64,000 nucleotides of DNA from the NCBI RefSeq assembly GCF_000696385.1, contig NZ_JJMN01000070.1:186001-250000 (forward strand), in the 5' to 3' direction. Shown piece after piece: positions 8,343 to 20,282 of the stretch. Position numbers and translations under genes: made by a program. The notes under the pieces were generated by a model. The model worked only from the letters and a program-made list of their open reading frames with translations. It did not search any database and was not told where the DNA came from. The first letter of the stretch is position 1. Every line of letters starts with the position of its first letter. This stretch comes from Vibrio metoecus (GTDB lineage: Bacteria > Pseudomonadota > Gammaproteobacteria > Enterobacterales > Vibrionaceae).

Positions 8343-11300
8343 GTGTTTACGGTCTACCACTCCAACCAAGTTGAAACGCTGAAGATCCTGTTGGTTCATT
8401 TAATCAAGAATGAACCGTTGGATGATCCCTTTATTCCTGAGAGCATTTTGGTGCAAAGCCCCGGTATGTCGCAGTGGCTTAAAATGGCGCTGGCCAGTGA
8501 ATTAGGGGTTGCCGCGAACCTTGAGTTTCCTCTACCGGCAACGTTTATCTGGCAGATGTTTACTCAAGTGTTGCCCGATGTGCCGCAGCGCAGTGCATTC
8601 AATAAAGAAGCCATGAGCTGGCGTTTGATGGAGCTACTGCCAAAGCTGCTTGACCGTGAAGAATTCCAACCGCTGCAACGCTATTTACAAGACGATGAAG
8701 ATGACTCAAAACGCTTCCAATTAGCGGAAAAAATTGCCGATATTTTTGATGGTTACTTGGTGTATCGCCCCGACTGGATTTTAAGTTGGGAAGCGGGGGA
8801 AGAGGTGGCGGAAATCGCTGACCAACACCCGTGGCAGCCGATTTTATGGCGTGAACTCTACGCTTACACTCGTGAGCAAGGGCATTCGATTTATCACCGT
8901 GCCAACCTCTATCAGCGTTTTATTGAACAGTTGGCGAGTGGCGATTTTGATCGCAGCACATGGCCTAAGCGCTTGTTCATCTTCGGTATTTCTGCTCTGC
9001 CGCCCCGTTATATTGATGCGCTGCGCGCGATGGGTGAGCATATCGATGTGCACCTGATGCTGACCAACCCTTGTCAGCACTATTGGGGCGATATTCGTGA
9101 CCGAAAATATCTGGCACGCGTGGCAGCGAAAAAACGCAAACTCCTGCAAATTAACGGTGAGCAAGTCACCGTCGGCAGTGAAGTCTCGCCACTCAAAGGC
9201 GATGTAGAAAGTTATCTGCAAGAGTCGCTTCATCTGAATCATGCGGTGGGCAATAGCTTACTGGCCTCGATAGGGCAAAATGGGGCGCGATAATCTCTAT
9301 CTTCTGGCACAAAACGATCAGTCCGAATTAGAGCTGTTTATTGACATTCAACGCGACTCGCTGCTGCATCATATCCAAGCGGATATTTTGCATCTGCAAG
9401 AGCATCAAGACGATGCCAAGTTCGCCAGCAGTGGCCATAAACCCAGCATTGCCGAGCAGGATGATTCCCTGCAAATTGCCCTATGTCACAGCTCAATTCG
9501 TGAAGTGGAAGTGCTGCACGACCGACTGCTGGCTGAGTTTGAGCGTGACCCTAGCTTGAAACCGCGCGATGTGATTGTGATGGTGCCGGACATTAACGCC
9601 TACGCGCCTTACATTCAGGCGGTGTTTGGCAACGCGCCCGGCGAGCGTTTTATTCCGTTTTCAATTTCCGATCGCAGCGCCGATCAAGAAAGCCCGATCT
9701 TAACCGCCTTCTTGCAACTGCTCGCGCTGCCGCAATCGCGCTGTCTGGCGTCAGAACTGCTTGAGCTACTTGAAATCCCGGCGATTATGGCGCGGTTTGC
9801 GATTGATGAAGAAGAGTTTGCCACTGCCAAACGTTGGGTCGAAGAAGCGGGCATTCGTTGGGGGCTGAATAGCGACACGGGCGCAGAGTTTGAATTGCCC
9901 GCCAGTGAACAAAATACGTGGCAGTTTGGCATTGAACGTATGTTACTGGGTTACGCGATGCCGGCTGAAGCGGGGTTGTATGAACTTGGCGGCCAGTGGC
10001 TTGCACCCTATAACCAAGTGCAAGGTATGAGCGCTGAGTTGGCGGGTACGCTCGCACACTTTGTACAAACGCTCAGCGAGCTGCGTAGCCAGCTTTCACA
10101 AACCCAAAGCATGGAGCAGTGGCGTTATTGGCTCAACGAGCTGCTGGAGCGCTGTTTTAGTGTCGATCTGCAAGGTGAGCTGGCGCTGAAAACCATCCGC
10201 GATAGTTTGGTGAACCTAAAACAGCAGCTTGCCGATGCGGGCTACCAACAAGCGATTTCACCGGCCATTATTCGTCAAGTGTTGACCAATAAACTTTCAG
10301 GCACGCGGATTAGCCAACGCTTTTTAGCGGGACAAGTGAACTTCTGTACCTTGATGCCGATGCGTTCGATCCCGTTTCGCCGAGTGTGCCTGCTTGGCAT
10401 GAATGATGGCGTTTATCCACCCAATGAAATGGTCGAGGGGTTTGACCTGCGTAATGTGCAGCGCCGAGTCGGTGACCGTTCGCGGCGTGAAGAATCACGC
10501 TACCTGTTCCTCGAAGCATTGTTGTCAGCCAAAGAGCAGCTGTATATCAGCTATGTCGGCCGATCGATTCAAGATAACAGCGAGCGCGTGCCTTCAGTGC
10601 TGGTCAGTGAGCTTTTGGAATATTGCGAGCAGAACTACTGCTTGGCAGGCGATGAACATTTAGAAAGTGATGATTCAGGACGTCGCTTGGTTGAGCACTT
10701 AACCACCCAGTATCCTATGGTGCCGTTCAGCCCGCAGGCGTTTATCGCTGGCAGTTTTGCCCGTGAATGGCTACCTGCCGCTCGTCGCCAAGGGCAGAGC
10801 AGTGCCGATTTTCTCACGCCACTCAGTGATTATCTGCTTGAAGTGAGTTGGCCGATGGAGCTGGATCTGGTCGAGCTGCAACGTTTTTGGCGTCTGCCGG
10901 TGGAGTATTTCTTCAAACGCCGCTTGAAAGTGAGCTTTGAGCCGCCGCTGGCTGTGCTGGAAGACGATGAGCCGTTTGCTTTGGATGGATTGAGCGCTTA
11001 TCAGCTGCGTGATGAGTTGGTGGAAAATCTGCTCGCTTGCTGTGATGGCGCAGAGCGTGACCAAGTGGTGGCGCAGTTTGCTAAGCAGCAACGAGCGCAA
11101 GGCAAGTTGCCGGTGGCGGCGTTTGGCGATCTTGAATTGGCGCAAAGTGCGCAGCAAGCCTTGGCACTGGCGGAAAAAATTGGCTTTTTGTGTCACCAAC
11201 CACTGGAAGATGAAGAGATTGATCTACGCTTGCAGCCCTTTGACGATGGCCGAGAAGTTTTACTACGTGGTTGGCTCGTGAAGCGTTATCAATCTGGCTT

Positions 11301-11790
11301 GGTGCGTGCGCGCAGTGGCGCGATTCGCTCGGAAGATTTATTAGCCGCATGGATTGATCATCTCTGCTTGGCGGCGAGCGGCAAAGCCGTCAAGACCCAT
11401 TTGATTGGTTATGAGCGCAAAGAAGGGGTGCAGCACCAAATGCTGCCGCCACTTAATGACGCGCAGCAAGCCAAGGCGCTACTGAGTGAACTGGTGGCGC
11501 TGTTTTGCCAAGGCATGAACCAGCCTTTGGCTTATTTCCCGAAAACGGCGTTGGCTTGCGTTGAGGCCGGATTTTCCCGTGGCAAATGGCAGGAAGATGA
11601 AGAGAAGTCCTACAAGAAAATGGCGGACACCTTCAACGATAGCTTTTACATCAAGGGTGAAGGCGGTAATCGCTACATCGCGCGTATTTGGCCGCAGTGG
11701 AGTGATGAACTGGCCAAAACGCTGCGCCAATTGGCCATCACCGTGCTGCAAACACCGCGCTTGCAAGTGCAAGGTGCCGAACAGGCCTAA
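8343..11790 (+). CDS. recC: Exodeoxyribonuclease V gamma subunit RecC (frame broken near 9274)
   Basis: RecC is the scaffold and Chi-recognition subunit of the RecBCD helicase-nuclease that repairs double-strand breaks. The first frame (GTG 8343 to 9293) matches the RecC N-terminus (VYHSNQVETL, ILVQSPGMSQWLKMALA, NLEFPLPATFIWQMF). The second, from about 9280 to 11790, carries the rest (REVEVLHDRLLAEFERDPSL, QRFLAGQVNFCTLMPMRSIP, LLGMNDGVYP, SYVGRSIQDNSER). Removing one G from the GGG at 9273-9275 restores IGKMGRDNLYLL and a 1148-residue protein, close to the normal length. The order recC-recB-recD lacks the ptrA found between recC and recB in enterics; 274 bp separate recC from recB. Confidence 0.93.
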
Positions 11791-12064
11791 CCATGAATGG
11801 ATTGGAAATGAGAGAAGCGTGGGAAGTAGGTGGCCGCCAGAAAATCATTATTGGTGTAGGGCGTTCGCTGTACGGCCACAGGTCAGAGGGACCTAAATTC
11901 TTGTGTAACAAATGAATTTGTTAACGTGCGCGCAGTGTAAAGCGCCACCTTGGCTTGTGCCGTGAAGTGGATCCCATAAGCCCATACTCAATCACGGTTT
12001 TTAGTTTAATGCAGAGAAATATTCGTCTTGTATCACATCTCTGTAGATAGAAGGATTAAGGCTG

Positions 12065-15000
12065 ATGAGTGCCGATTCAAATAAGCTGGCTGTTACGCTC
12101 GATACGTTGCGCTTTCCCTTGCATGGAGCGCGACTGATTGAAGCTTCGGCAGGTACCGGAAAAACCTACACCATTGCCGGACTCTATCTGCGTCTGGTGC
12201 TTGGGCATGGCTGCGTGGAAACTCGCCACGCGCATCCGCTAAGCGTTGATCAAATTCTGGTGGTGACTTTTACCGAAGCGGCCACCGCTGAGCTGCGTGA
12301 CCGTATTCGTCGCCGCTTACACGATGCGCGCCTCGCTTTTGCCCGCGGTGCAAGTGACGATCCACTGCTTCGCTCGCTGCTGGCTGAATTTACCGATCAC
12401 AACTTAGCCGTCTCTTTGTTGCTGAGTGCCGAGCGACAGATGGATGAAGCGGCCATTTTCACCATCCACGGTTTTTGCCAACGCATGCTGACGCAAAATG
12501 CGTTTGAATCGGGCAGTCGCTTTGAAAATGAATTCGTCACCGATGAAAGTCGCCTCAAAGCCCAAGTGGTGGCCGATTATTGGCGCAGACAGTTCTATCC
12601 TTTGCCCATTGCCCTCGCGAATGAAGTGCGCCGTTTATGGCCGGCGCCCTCTGCGCTGTTGGCTGATATTGCCGGTTATCTTTCTGGGCCGCCAGTCAAA
12701 CTGACCACGCCTTTAATGGAAGGAGATTTGGCCGAGCTGCAACAAGCCCAGATAGCGCGCATTTCCGAGATTAAGCAGCACTGGTTAGCGGAGCGAGAGG
12801 AGATTGAGCCCGCAATAACTGGCTCTGACCTGCACAAAAATAGCCAAAATGCGCTGCTGCGCCGTTTGCCGATTCTGGATGCTTGGGCGCAAAGTGAAAC
12901 GCACGATCTGCACGTGCCGTCAGAGCTTGAAGAGTTCACCCAAAGCGGGTTGCTTGCCAAATCAAAGAAAGGCAATCCGCCACAATTAGCGCTGTTTGAA
13001 CGAATAGAAGCATTTCTTGCTGAGCCTGTGTCACTCAAAACACCACTTTTGGTGCATGCGATTCATCACTGTCGTCACTGGTTGGCGAAAAGCCAAAATC
13101 CACCCATCATTGGCTCTCGTTTGATGACTTACTGACTCAACTCAGCGCTGCGCTCGATAATGATGAGCAAGGGCTATTGGGTGAGCGGATCCGCACACTG
13201 TATCCGGTGGCGATGATCGACGAATTCCAAGATACCGACCCGCTGCAGTACAGCATTTTCAGTCGGCTGTATCTGGACTATCCGCAGTGTGGCTTGTTGA
13301 TGATCGGCGACCCGAAACAGGCGATTTACGCCTTCCGTGGCGCCGATATTTTCACTTACATCAAAGCGCGCAATCAGGTGAGCGCTCACTACACCTTGGG
13401 TACGAACTGGCGCTCCAGCGCGGCTATGGTGGCGGCAGTTAACCAAGTGTTCAGCTTTGCGACGCATCCGTTTATTTACAGTAATGACATTCCCTTTCAG
13501 GCTGTTGCGGCAAGCCCTGGTGCCGATAAACGCCACTGGACACTGGAGGGGCAAGTACAACCAGCCTTGACCTATTGGTGGCCGGAAGATCTCGATAAAC
13601 CACAAAGCAAAACCGATTACTACGCGCAAATGGCTGAGGCGTGTGCGGCGCAAATTCAGCATGTTTTGACTGCTTCGGCTTCTGACGCGGCAACCTTTCA
13701 TCGTGGTGAGGCGATTGAAGCGGGCGATCTGGCGGTGCTGGTGCGCACTGGTAATGAAGCGCGCATGGTGCGCGATGCGCTCAGTCAGCAAGGTATCGCC
13801 AGTGTGTATCTTTCCAACCGTGACAGCGTGTTTGCCAGTGATGTGGCGCAAGATATTGAACGCTTGCTGCTCGCCGTGTGGCAGCCAGAAGATGAACGCT
13901 TGCTCCGTGCGGCCATCGCCTCGAATCTGTTTGCGTTAACCACCAGCGAGCTGGATGCGCTGAATAACGATGAAAACGAATGGGAACAGTTGATTGCCGA
14001 ATTTCGTCAATATCGCCGCTTGTGGAGCGAGCGCGGCGTCTTGCCGATGCTGCGCGCGGTATTAACTCAGCGCCACATTGCCGAGCGTTGGCTAGCGGAA
14101 AGTGAAGGTGAGCGCTGGCTCACCGACTATCTGCACATCAGCGAACTCTTGCAGCAGGCCACGCGTGAGATTGATAGCGATCAGGGCTTACTGCGTTTTC
14201 TGACTCAGGCGATGGCCGATGCCGCGCAAGGGCTAGGCGGCAGTGATGAGCAGATCCAGCGTCTCGAATCCGAGCGGCGTCTGGTGCAGATTGTCACCAT
14301 CCACAAATCAAAAGGGCTTGAGTACCCGCTGGTATTTTTACCGTTTGTGATGAGCTATCGTGAGAGCAGTGAAGGCAAATATTACGATACTGAATCGGCC
14401 ACTACTTGGGTCGATTTAACCGGCAATGAAGAGGCGTTAGCCAAAGCCGATCAAGAACGTTTGGCAGAAGATTTACGCTTGCTGTATGTGGCGCTCACTC
14501 GCGCTGTGTATTGCTGTTTTATTGGGATTGCGCCGCTGCGCAACGGCAATTCGAGCCAAGAGCCGACCTCGGCGCATCGCAGTGCGATGGGGTTTCTGCT
14601 GCAAGATGGTCAAGAAGGTGGTATCGCGGATCTGCAGCAAGCGCTGCTTAAACAGTGTGAAAACTTACCGGATGTCGCGCAATGCCCGCCACCGAAGCGT
14701 TTCGAACAAGCGTATCAGCCACCCCAATTGGACGAGCGAGAGCTGACTGCCCGTGAGTTAAGCCAAGCGATTGATCGCCGTTGGCGAGTCACCAGTTACT
14801 CAGGCTTGGTGATGCAATCAAGTCATGCTCGTCACGATCCTTTGCAAGATATTCCCCTGCTTGAGGTGGGCGGTTTTGATCTTGATAGTGCGCAAGAGCG
14901 TGATGGAGCGGCGCTGGAATCTGTCGAGCGCTCGATTTTCAATTTTCCGCGTGGTGCTCGCCCCGGTACGTTCTTGCATTCGCTGTTTGAAGAGGTGGAT

Positions 15001-15693
15001 TTCCAGCAATCGGCACACAGTGAACCCAATACTAAAATCATCCTTGATTTGATGGAAAGTGAGCAGATTGAAAGCGAGTGGCTGCCGGTGTTGCAACACT
15101 TGGTTGACACCGTATTGAGCACGCCACTGGATGGTAAAGCGCTGCGCTTACAACAAATTATGGCCGCCCAGCGTCTGACCGAGTTGGAGTTTTTACTGCC
15201 GATCGAAGTGTTGGATGCGCCAACCTTAAATCGCATCACCCAGCGTCACGATCCGCTTTCGGCACAGGCGGGCGATCTCGGTTTTCATGCGGTGCAAGGC
15301 ATGCTCAAAGGTTTTATCGATCTGGTGTTTCAATATCAAGGGCGCTATTACGTGCTGGACTGGAAATCCAACCATTTAGGTGACGATCCAGCAGCGTATC
15401 ATCCACAGCGTTTGGGCAGTGCGATGGCCGATCATCGTTACGATCTGCAATACCAAATTTATGCGTTAGCGCTGCATCGCTTTTTGCGCAGCCGTTTAGC
15501 TCATTACGACTACGAGCAGCATTTCGGCGGCGTGTTTTATCTCTTCTTACGCGGGATGGATGGGCGCACAGAGCAAGGCGTGTTCCATACCAAGCCAAGC
15601 TTGGCCTTGTTAGATGAGTTAGATGGATTGATTGCAGGGCGCGAGCTGGCACAAAGAGCGAGTAAAGCTGGGCAGATGGAGCTTGATTTATGA
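12065..15693 (+). CDS. recB: Exodeoxyribonuclease V beta subunit RecB (frame broken at 13088-13098)
   Basis: RecB supplies the 3'-5' helicase and the nuclease of RecBCD. Visible motifs in order: Walker A EASAGTGKTYT (about residue 28), TFTEAATAELRDRIRRRL, Walker B DEFQDTDPLQYSIF, GDPKQAIYAFRGADI, TIHKSKGLEYPLVFLPF, LLYVALTRA, and the C-terminal nuclease GFIDLVFQ with LDWKSNHLG (the D-x-K of the active site). Two extra A, one in the run at 13088-13091 and one at 13095-13098, split the frame. Removing them restores LAKAKSTHHWLSFDDLLTQ and a 1208-residue protein. The stop overlaps the recD start. Confidence 0.94.
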
Positions 15694-17810
15694 TGTTTTG
15701 GGATAGCGAAGTAGCGAAACGTCTGCTGGCACAAGGCGCGCTGCGTCCTTTGGATGTGCAGTTTGCCCGCTTTATTGGCAAGCAAGCCGCATTGGCAGGG
15801 CACGACGCTACAGAAAGTGAGCTGTTGAGTGTACTGAGCGCGGCGCTCAGTACAGAACTTGGGCGCGGACACATCTGTTTGCCACTGTGGGATGCACACG
15901 GTAATCGCTTCGATCTGGCGGCGCTGATTGGCCTTTATGGCGAAGCGAGTTTGCAGCACAGTGAACGCTGGTTAGCGGTAGACTGGCAAGCCTTACTGCA
16001 AGCCTCGCCGTTGGTGGGGCAGCAAGGTGAAGCGGTGCCGTTAATGTTTGATGGCGCAAGGCTCTATCTGCATCGCTACTGGCATTATGAAAAGCAACTG
16101 GCGGCGCGATTGACTGAGTTGGCCGCACCCCAACGTTTAAGCCCTGCTGAACTGGCTAACTTGTGTGAACGCCTGAATACCTTATTTGCCCGCGACTATT
16201 TAGGCTTGTGGCAAGCACTACAACAAAAGCCGCTAAGTTCGGTCGAGCGGATTCAACTGCTGAATGATCGATTGGATGTGGTGGAGTCGGATGCGCTGGA
16301 TTGGCCAGCGATTGAAGCTGTAGTCGAAAAAGCGCAGCGCGCGGCGGATTTACAACCGTTAGAGCAGCTTATTCCGCTTACTCACTGCTTAAACTGGCAA
16401 AAAGTGGCGGCAGCCGTCGCGCTCACCCGCCGTTTTGCGGTGATTTCCGGTGGGCCGGGAACCGGCAAAACCACCACAGTCACCAAGCTTTTGGCGGCAC
16501 TGATTAGTCAAAGTATGGCGCAAGGTAAAGTGCCAGAGATCAAATTGATTGCCCCAACCGGCAAAGCCGCGGCACGGTTAACCGAATCGATGGGTAAAGC
16601 GGTGAGTCAGCTGGCGATAGAGCCTGAGATCGCTGCGGCGATCCCGAGCACTTCCAGCACGATTCACCGTTTGCTTGGCGCGATTCCGGGCAGCGCTGAG
16701 TTTCGTCATCACGCACGCAATCCACTCCATCTTGATCTGTTGGTGGTCGATGAAGCGTCCATGGTCGATCTGCCTTTGATGGTGAAACTGGTCGAAGCGA
16801 TGCCGAAGCACGCTCGGTTGATTTTGCTTGGCGATAAAGATCAATTGGCCTCGGTGGACGCGGGGGCGGTGCTCGGTGATATTTGTACCTTCCTGAACCA
16901 AGGTTACGGCAATGAGCAGGGGGCGCAGTTAGCTGAACTGACTGGGTTTGCCTCTTTGCGCCAAACTGCCAGTAAAACGGTAAACCCGGTGGCGGACTGT
17001 TTATGCATGCTGCAAAAAAGCTACCGTTTTGATGCACGTTCTGGCATTGGCCAACTGGCGAAAGCGATCAACAGTGGATCTCCGGCGCGCGTTGAAGCGG
17101 TGTGGCAACAGTCGTTCAGCGATATTGAACATTTTGCGCTCAGTGGCGAGCATTATCAGCAACTGCTGCAAACCTTAGTGCAGGCTTATCGTCCTTATCT
17201 GAGCTTGCTCAATCAGCCGGCTGAACAATTTGAGTCGACAAAGCAAACCATGCTGACACTTGCCAAATCTGCACTTGATGCGTTCAGTCGCTGCCGATTG
17301 CTCTGTGCGCTGCGTGAAGGCGATTTTGGGGTAATGGGGCTGAACACTCGTATTGAACGGGCGTTGAATGCTCATAAGCTGATTAAAACCCAAGAAGAGA
17401 TCTGGTATCACGGACGGCCGATCATGGTCACGCGCAACGATCATGGTCTAGGGTTATACAATGGCGATATTGGCTTGTGTATGCGCGATCGCGAAGATAA
17501 ACAGGGCAGACTGAAAGTCTATTTTGAGTTGCCGGATGGCAGCATCAAAGCCGTGTTACCGAGCCGAGTCCCGCAACATGAAACGGCGTATGCGATGACC
17601 ATACATAAATCGCAAGGCAGTGAATTTGATTTGACCTTGCTGATTTTACCGCCGGATTACAGCCCGATTTTGACGCGCGAGCTTGTGTATACCGGGATTA
17701 CTCGTGCGAAAAAACAGCTCAAATTGTATTGTGATAATCAGGTATTGCAGCGGGCAATTAAAGTGAAAACACAAAGGGCAAGTGGGTTAGTAGCGAGGTT
17801 GGAGCAGTAA
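15690..17810 (+). CDS. recD: Exodeoxyribonuclease V alpha subunit RecD
   Basis: RecD is the fast 5'-3' superfamily 1B helicase of RecBCD. The 706-residue frame is intact. It has Walker A at ISGGPGTGKTTTVTKLLAAL (about residue 251), APTGKAAARLTESMG, Walker B LLVVDEASMVDLPLM, GDKDQLASVDAGAVLGDI, and the C-terminal motif AMTIHKSQGSEFD with YTGITRAKKQL. It overlaps the end of recB by 4 bp (ATGA), which suggests translational coupling. It is longer than the E. coli protein (about 608), partly through the N-terminal region. Confidence 0.95.
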   Translation: MMFWDSEVAKRLLAQGALRPLDVQFARFIGKQAALAGHDATESELLSVLSAALSTELGRGHICLPLWDAHGNRFDLAALIGLYGEASLQHSERWLAVDWQALLQASPLVGQQGEAVPLMFDGARLYLHRYWHYEKQLAARLTELAAPQRLSPAELANLCERLNTLFARDYLGLWQALQQKPLSSVERIQLLNDRLDVVESDALDWPAIEAVVEKAQRAADLQPLEQLIPLTHCLNWQKVAAAVALTRRFAVISGGPGTGKTTTVTKLLAALISQSMAQGKVPEIKLIAPTGKAAARLTESMGKAVSQLAIEPEIAAAIPSTSSTIHRLLGAIPGSAEFRHHARNPLHLDLLVVDEASMVDLPLMVKLVEAMPKHARLILLGDKDQLASVDAGAVLGDICTFLNQGYGNEQGAQLAELTGFASLRQTASKTVNPVADCLCMLQKSYRFDARSGIGQLAKAINSGSPARVEAVWQQSFSDIEHFALSGEHYQQLLQTLVQAYRPYLSLLNQPAEQFESTKQTMLTLAKSALDAFSRCRLLCALREGDFGVMGLNTRIERALNAHKLIKTQEEIWYHGRPIMVTRNDHGLGLYNGDIGLCMRDREDKQGRLKVYFELPDGSIKAVLPSRVPQHETAYAMTIHKSQGSEFDLTLLILPPDYSPILTRELVYTGITRAKKQLKLYCDNQVLQRAIKVKTQRASGLVARLEQ

Positions 17811-17839
17811 GTGCTCCGCCAATCCATGGCGGCACGGTA

Positions 17840-18025
17840 TTAGATTTTCGCAAACGCTTTGGTAAAGGTAATGCTGCGAATCTGGTAACGTTCACATGAC
17901 TGAAGTAGGAACGTTTTTAGGTTGTCACTGGCAGGAAATACACAGTGCACATCAAGCCCAGAGAGGAACTCAGCGTCAGCCATGTCCCAAAAGCTTTGTA
18001 GAGAATTACAAATAACGGTTTTCAT
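17840..18025 (-). CDS. Small conserved hypothetical protein
   Basis: A 61-residue frame from ATG 18023-18025, preceded by AAGAG about 10 nt upstream. The composition looks protein-like (MKTVICNSLQSFWDMADAEF at the start, FLLQSCERYQIRSITFTKAF near the end). There is no transmembrane segment or signal peptide, and three Cys. I do not recognise the family. It lies between recD and argA, convergent with recD. An in-frame extension to 18067 is possible but less likely. Confidence 0.55.
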   Translation of the reverse strand: MKTVICNSLQSFWDMADAEFLSGLDVHCVFPASDNLKTFLLQSCERYQIRSITFTKAFAKI

Positions 18026-18187
18026 AGACGATTTGCTCTTAGATACTGAATTTAGTAGTAAAAGCAATCCATGCGTGAATTGAGAAAAATCTCAAGCGTC
18101 AAATCCTGACAAGAAATGTTGAACAACATTTAATCAAACGCGCGCATTCTACCGATCTCTCGCACAAAATAAAAGCAAAAATCGAAT

Positions 18188-18218
18188 AAAAAAGATGCAA
18201 CAAATTGCATCTTTTTTT
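18188..18218. terminator. Bidirectional terminator after argA
   Basis: A 7-bp stem GATGCAA / TTGCATC with loop CAAA is flanked by six A on the left and seven T on the right. It lies 35 bp past the argA stop on the minus strand. Confidence 0.85.
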
Positions 18219-18252
18219 CACTTACGTTCATATGTATTTCAAGCTGTTGAAT

Positions 18253-19590
18253 TTAAAGCGACAACATCAAAATTTTCGAGCGACGTTGGTAGTTATATAA
18301 GCTCTTTTTCGCCACCGGTAGCGCTTCCACATCGACCTCATTAAAACCTTGTTCACGAAACCAGTGCGTGCTGTGAGTGGTGAGTACAAATAGGTGACGA
18401 ATGCCCATTTGCTTTGCTTGATGCTTGGTGTGTACCAATAAATGCAGGCCGCGGTGTCCATCTCGATATTCAGGATGAATCGCGACACAAGCCATCTCAG
18501 CCATACGTTCTTCTGGATAAGGGTAGAGTGCAGAGCAGCCAATCACTAAGCCATCTTTGTCGATGATAGTGAATTTGTGGATCTCTTGTTCCAGTTGCTC
18601 ACGAGAGCGGCGTACCAGAATGCCTTGTTCTTCTAGTGGGCGAATCAAATCAAAAATACCGCCGATATCATCAATCGTGGCTTGGCGGATCTGCTCGGCA
18701 CTCGCCATCACAATTTGAGTACCGATACCATCAAATGAAAATAGCTCTTGGATTAATGCACCATCTTCTTTGTAGCTGACCAAGTGACTGCGCGGCACAC
18801 CGGCGCGGCAGGCTTTTAAAGCGGCACGCAAAAAACGCATGGTGCTGAAACACTCTTCATCATCTGGCGCACACTCTTGCTCCATGTTTTTGACGAGGCG
18901 CTCTACATCGCTCGGGAAGAGTTCGGCAATCGCGTTGCCTTTGGCATCGATGATCCCTTGCTGCGGGCAAAAACCGATCAGCTTGTCGGCTTTAAGTTTT
19001 ATCGCCACTTGGGTCGCTACTTCTTCGGAAAGCAGATTGAAACACTCGCCCGTGACGGAGCTAGCAATCGGGCCAAGCAACACAATCGAGCCTAAATCCA
19101 GCATGCGGTTGATGCCTTCCACATCAATCCGGCGAATACGTCCACTGTGGCAGTAATCGACACCTTCATCTATACCTAGTGGTTGAGAGATGATGAAATT
19201 GCCGCTCACAACGTTGAGCTGAGTTCCCGCCATCGGGGTATTGTTGAGGCTCATCGAAAGACGTGCGGTGATTGCGTGTTGCAGTTGCCCTGCCGCTTGC
19301 ATCACTAAGCCCAGTGAGGATTCATCAGTGATCCGTACACCTTTGTGATACGGCGTATCTCGATGATTTTTCTCAAGGATTTGATTGATTTGCGGACGTG
19401 CACCGTGCACGAGTACTACTTTAACGCCAAGGCTGTGCAGCAACGCGATGTCGCTAATGATGTTGGGAAAATTTTTATCAGCAATGGCTTCCCCACCGAG
19501 CATGACAACCATGGTTTTTCCACGGTGGGCATTAACATAGGGCGCTGACTGGCGAAATCCTTTGACGAGAGCGGTACTGCGAATTTTCAC
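18253..19590 (-). CDS. argA: Amino-acid N-acetyltransferase (N-acetylglutamate synthase)
   Basis: ArgA makes N-acetylglutamate from glutamate and acetyl-CoA, the first step of arginine synthesis. The 445-residue protein has an N-terminal amino-acid-kinase-like domain (about 20-285: [33 protein letters not shown]) that binds arginine for feedback in this family. The C-terminal GNAT domain (about 295-440) includes [20 protein letters not shown] and [14 protein letters not shown] chose GTG 19590 ([14 protein letters not shown]) over an upstream in-frame ATG because AAGGA lies 9 nt before it. An ArgR-like box lies 38 bp upstream. Confidence 0.94.
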   Translation of the reverse strand: MKIRSTALVKGFRQSAPYVNAHRGKTMVVMLGGEAIADKNFPNIISDIALLHSLGVKVVLVHGARPQINQILEKNHRDTPYHKGVRITDESSLGLVMQAAGQLQHAITARLSMSLNNTPMAGTQLNVVSGNFIISQPLGIDEGVDYCHSGRIRRIDVEGINRMLDLGSIVLLGPIASSVTGECFNLLSEEVATQVAIKLKADKLIGFCPQQGIIDAKGNAIAELFPSDVERLVKNMEQECAPDDEECFSTMRFLRAALKACRAGVPRSHLVSYKEDGALIQELFSFDGIGTQIVMASAEQIRQATIDDIGGIFDLIRPLEEQGILVRRSREQLEQEIHKFTIIDKDGLVIGCSALYPYPEERMAEMACVAIHPEYRDGHRGLHLLVHTKHQAKQMGIRHLFVLTTHSTHWFREQGFNEVDVEALPVAKKSLYNYQRRSKILMLSL

Positions 19591-19627
19591 GGCTGAACAT
19601 CCTTGGTGTTTAAATATGCGCAAATAA

Positions 19628-19641
19628 TGACTTTTTATTCT
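19628..19641 (-). promoter_or_regulatory. Candidate ArgR box upstream of argA
   Basis: TGACTTTTTATTCT matches the ARG box form TGAATwwwwATTCA at 12 of 14 positions. It lies 38 bp upstream of the argA start. A second tandem box, usual for ArgR, is not clear, so this is a candidate only. Confidence 0.45.
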
Positions 19642-19795
19642 TTTTTGAGCAAGCGGTTTTTTATATGACCGGATGAGAAATCAACCCATTTCAAATCCTG
19701 TTCCTGCAAATTAGAACGAATGCAAAACAGTGGGATGACGAAACGATGAATTGTGCGGGTTGTGATGAGTCGGGCTGAAGATGAGTTGAGTTGAA

Positions 19796-20212
19796 ATGGT
19801 GAAAGCGGAACGTCAAGCAAATGGAAAAAATGGAGCCTTGAGCAAAGAGCGCTTACTGCTGTTGCTGGCCGTGTTAGGGACGGCTTATGTCTTTATGTTG
19901 TACAGCAATATTTTTGGTCGATTACAAGAGCAGTGGTTTCCAAAGTCTGAATTGTATGGCGTATGGGTTGAGCAAAATGTGGCAGCCTATTCAGCACAAA
20001 AAATCACTATTGGCACGCAGGGCGTGATCCTTAATGGACGGTTAGTGACTACCCATTTTGACTACGATGGTGCTCAACTTGAATTTATGGTGAATGGGCA
20101 ACCTTATCGGTTTGAAATCATGTTGGAGAAAAAACAGATGAAGCAACGCTCATCCTCGCACTACCAACCTGTCTATCAATTGTCAGAAAATTCGAAAAAA
20201 AACTTCCATTAA
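19796..20212 (+). CDS. DUF2850-like single-span membrane protein
   Basis: A 138-residue protein with one hydrophobic segment near residues 18-36 (RLLLLLAVLGTAYVFMLYSN), a short basic N-terminus, and a soluble domain with YGVWVEQNVAAYSAQKITIG and FDYDGAQLEFMVNGQPYRFE. This fits a small inner-membrane protein with a periplasmic beta-rich domain. I place it tentatively in DUF2850, a Vibrio-type family of unknown function. It is divergent from argA and precedes mltA by 70 bp. Its GTG/ATG start is uncertain by a few codons. Confidence 0.65.
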   Translation: MVKAERQANGKNGALSKERLLLLLAVLGTAYVFMLYSNIFGRLQEQWFPKSELYGVWVEQNVAAYSAQKITIGTQGVILNGRLVTTHFDYDGAQLEFMVNGQPYRFEIMLEKKQMKQRSSSHYQPVYQLSENSKKNFH

Positions 20213-20282
20213 CAAAACGCCAATTGCACAGTGACGCCGACTTTGTCATCCTCTTGGCAAACTCAAACCATGGACTTCATTT

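Noticed and set aside
11793..11915. A 40-codon ORF directly after recC (starts MNGLEMREAWEVGGRQ)
   Set aside because: No Shine-Dalgarno, no recognisable family and a composition that could be chance. The recC-recB gap (11791-12064) is otherwise empty; I could not support a gene.
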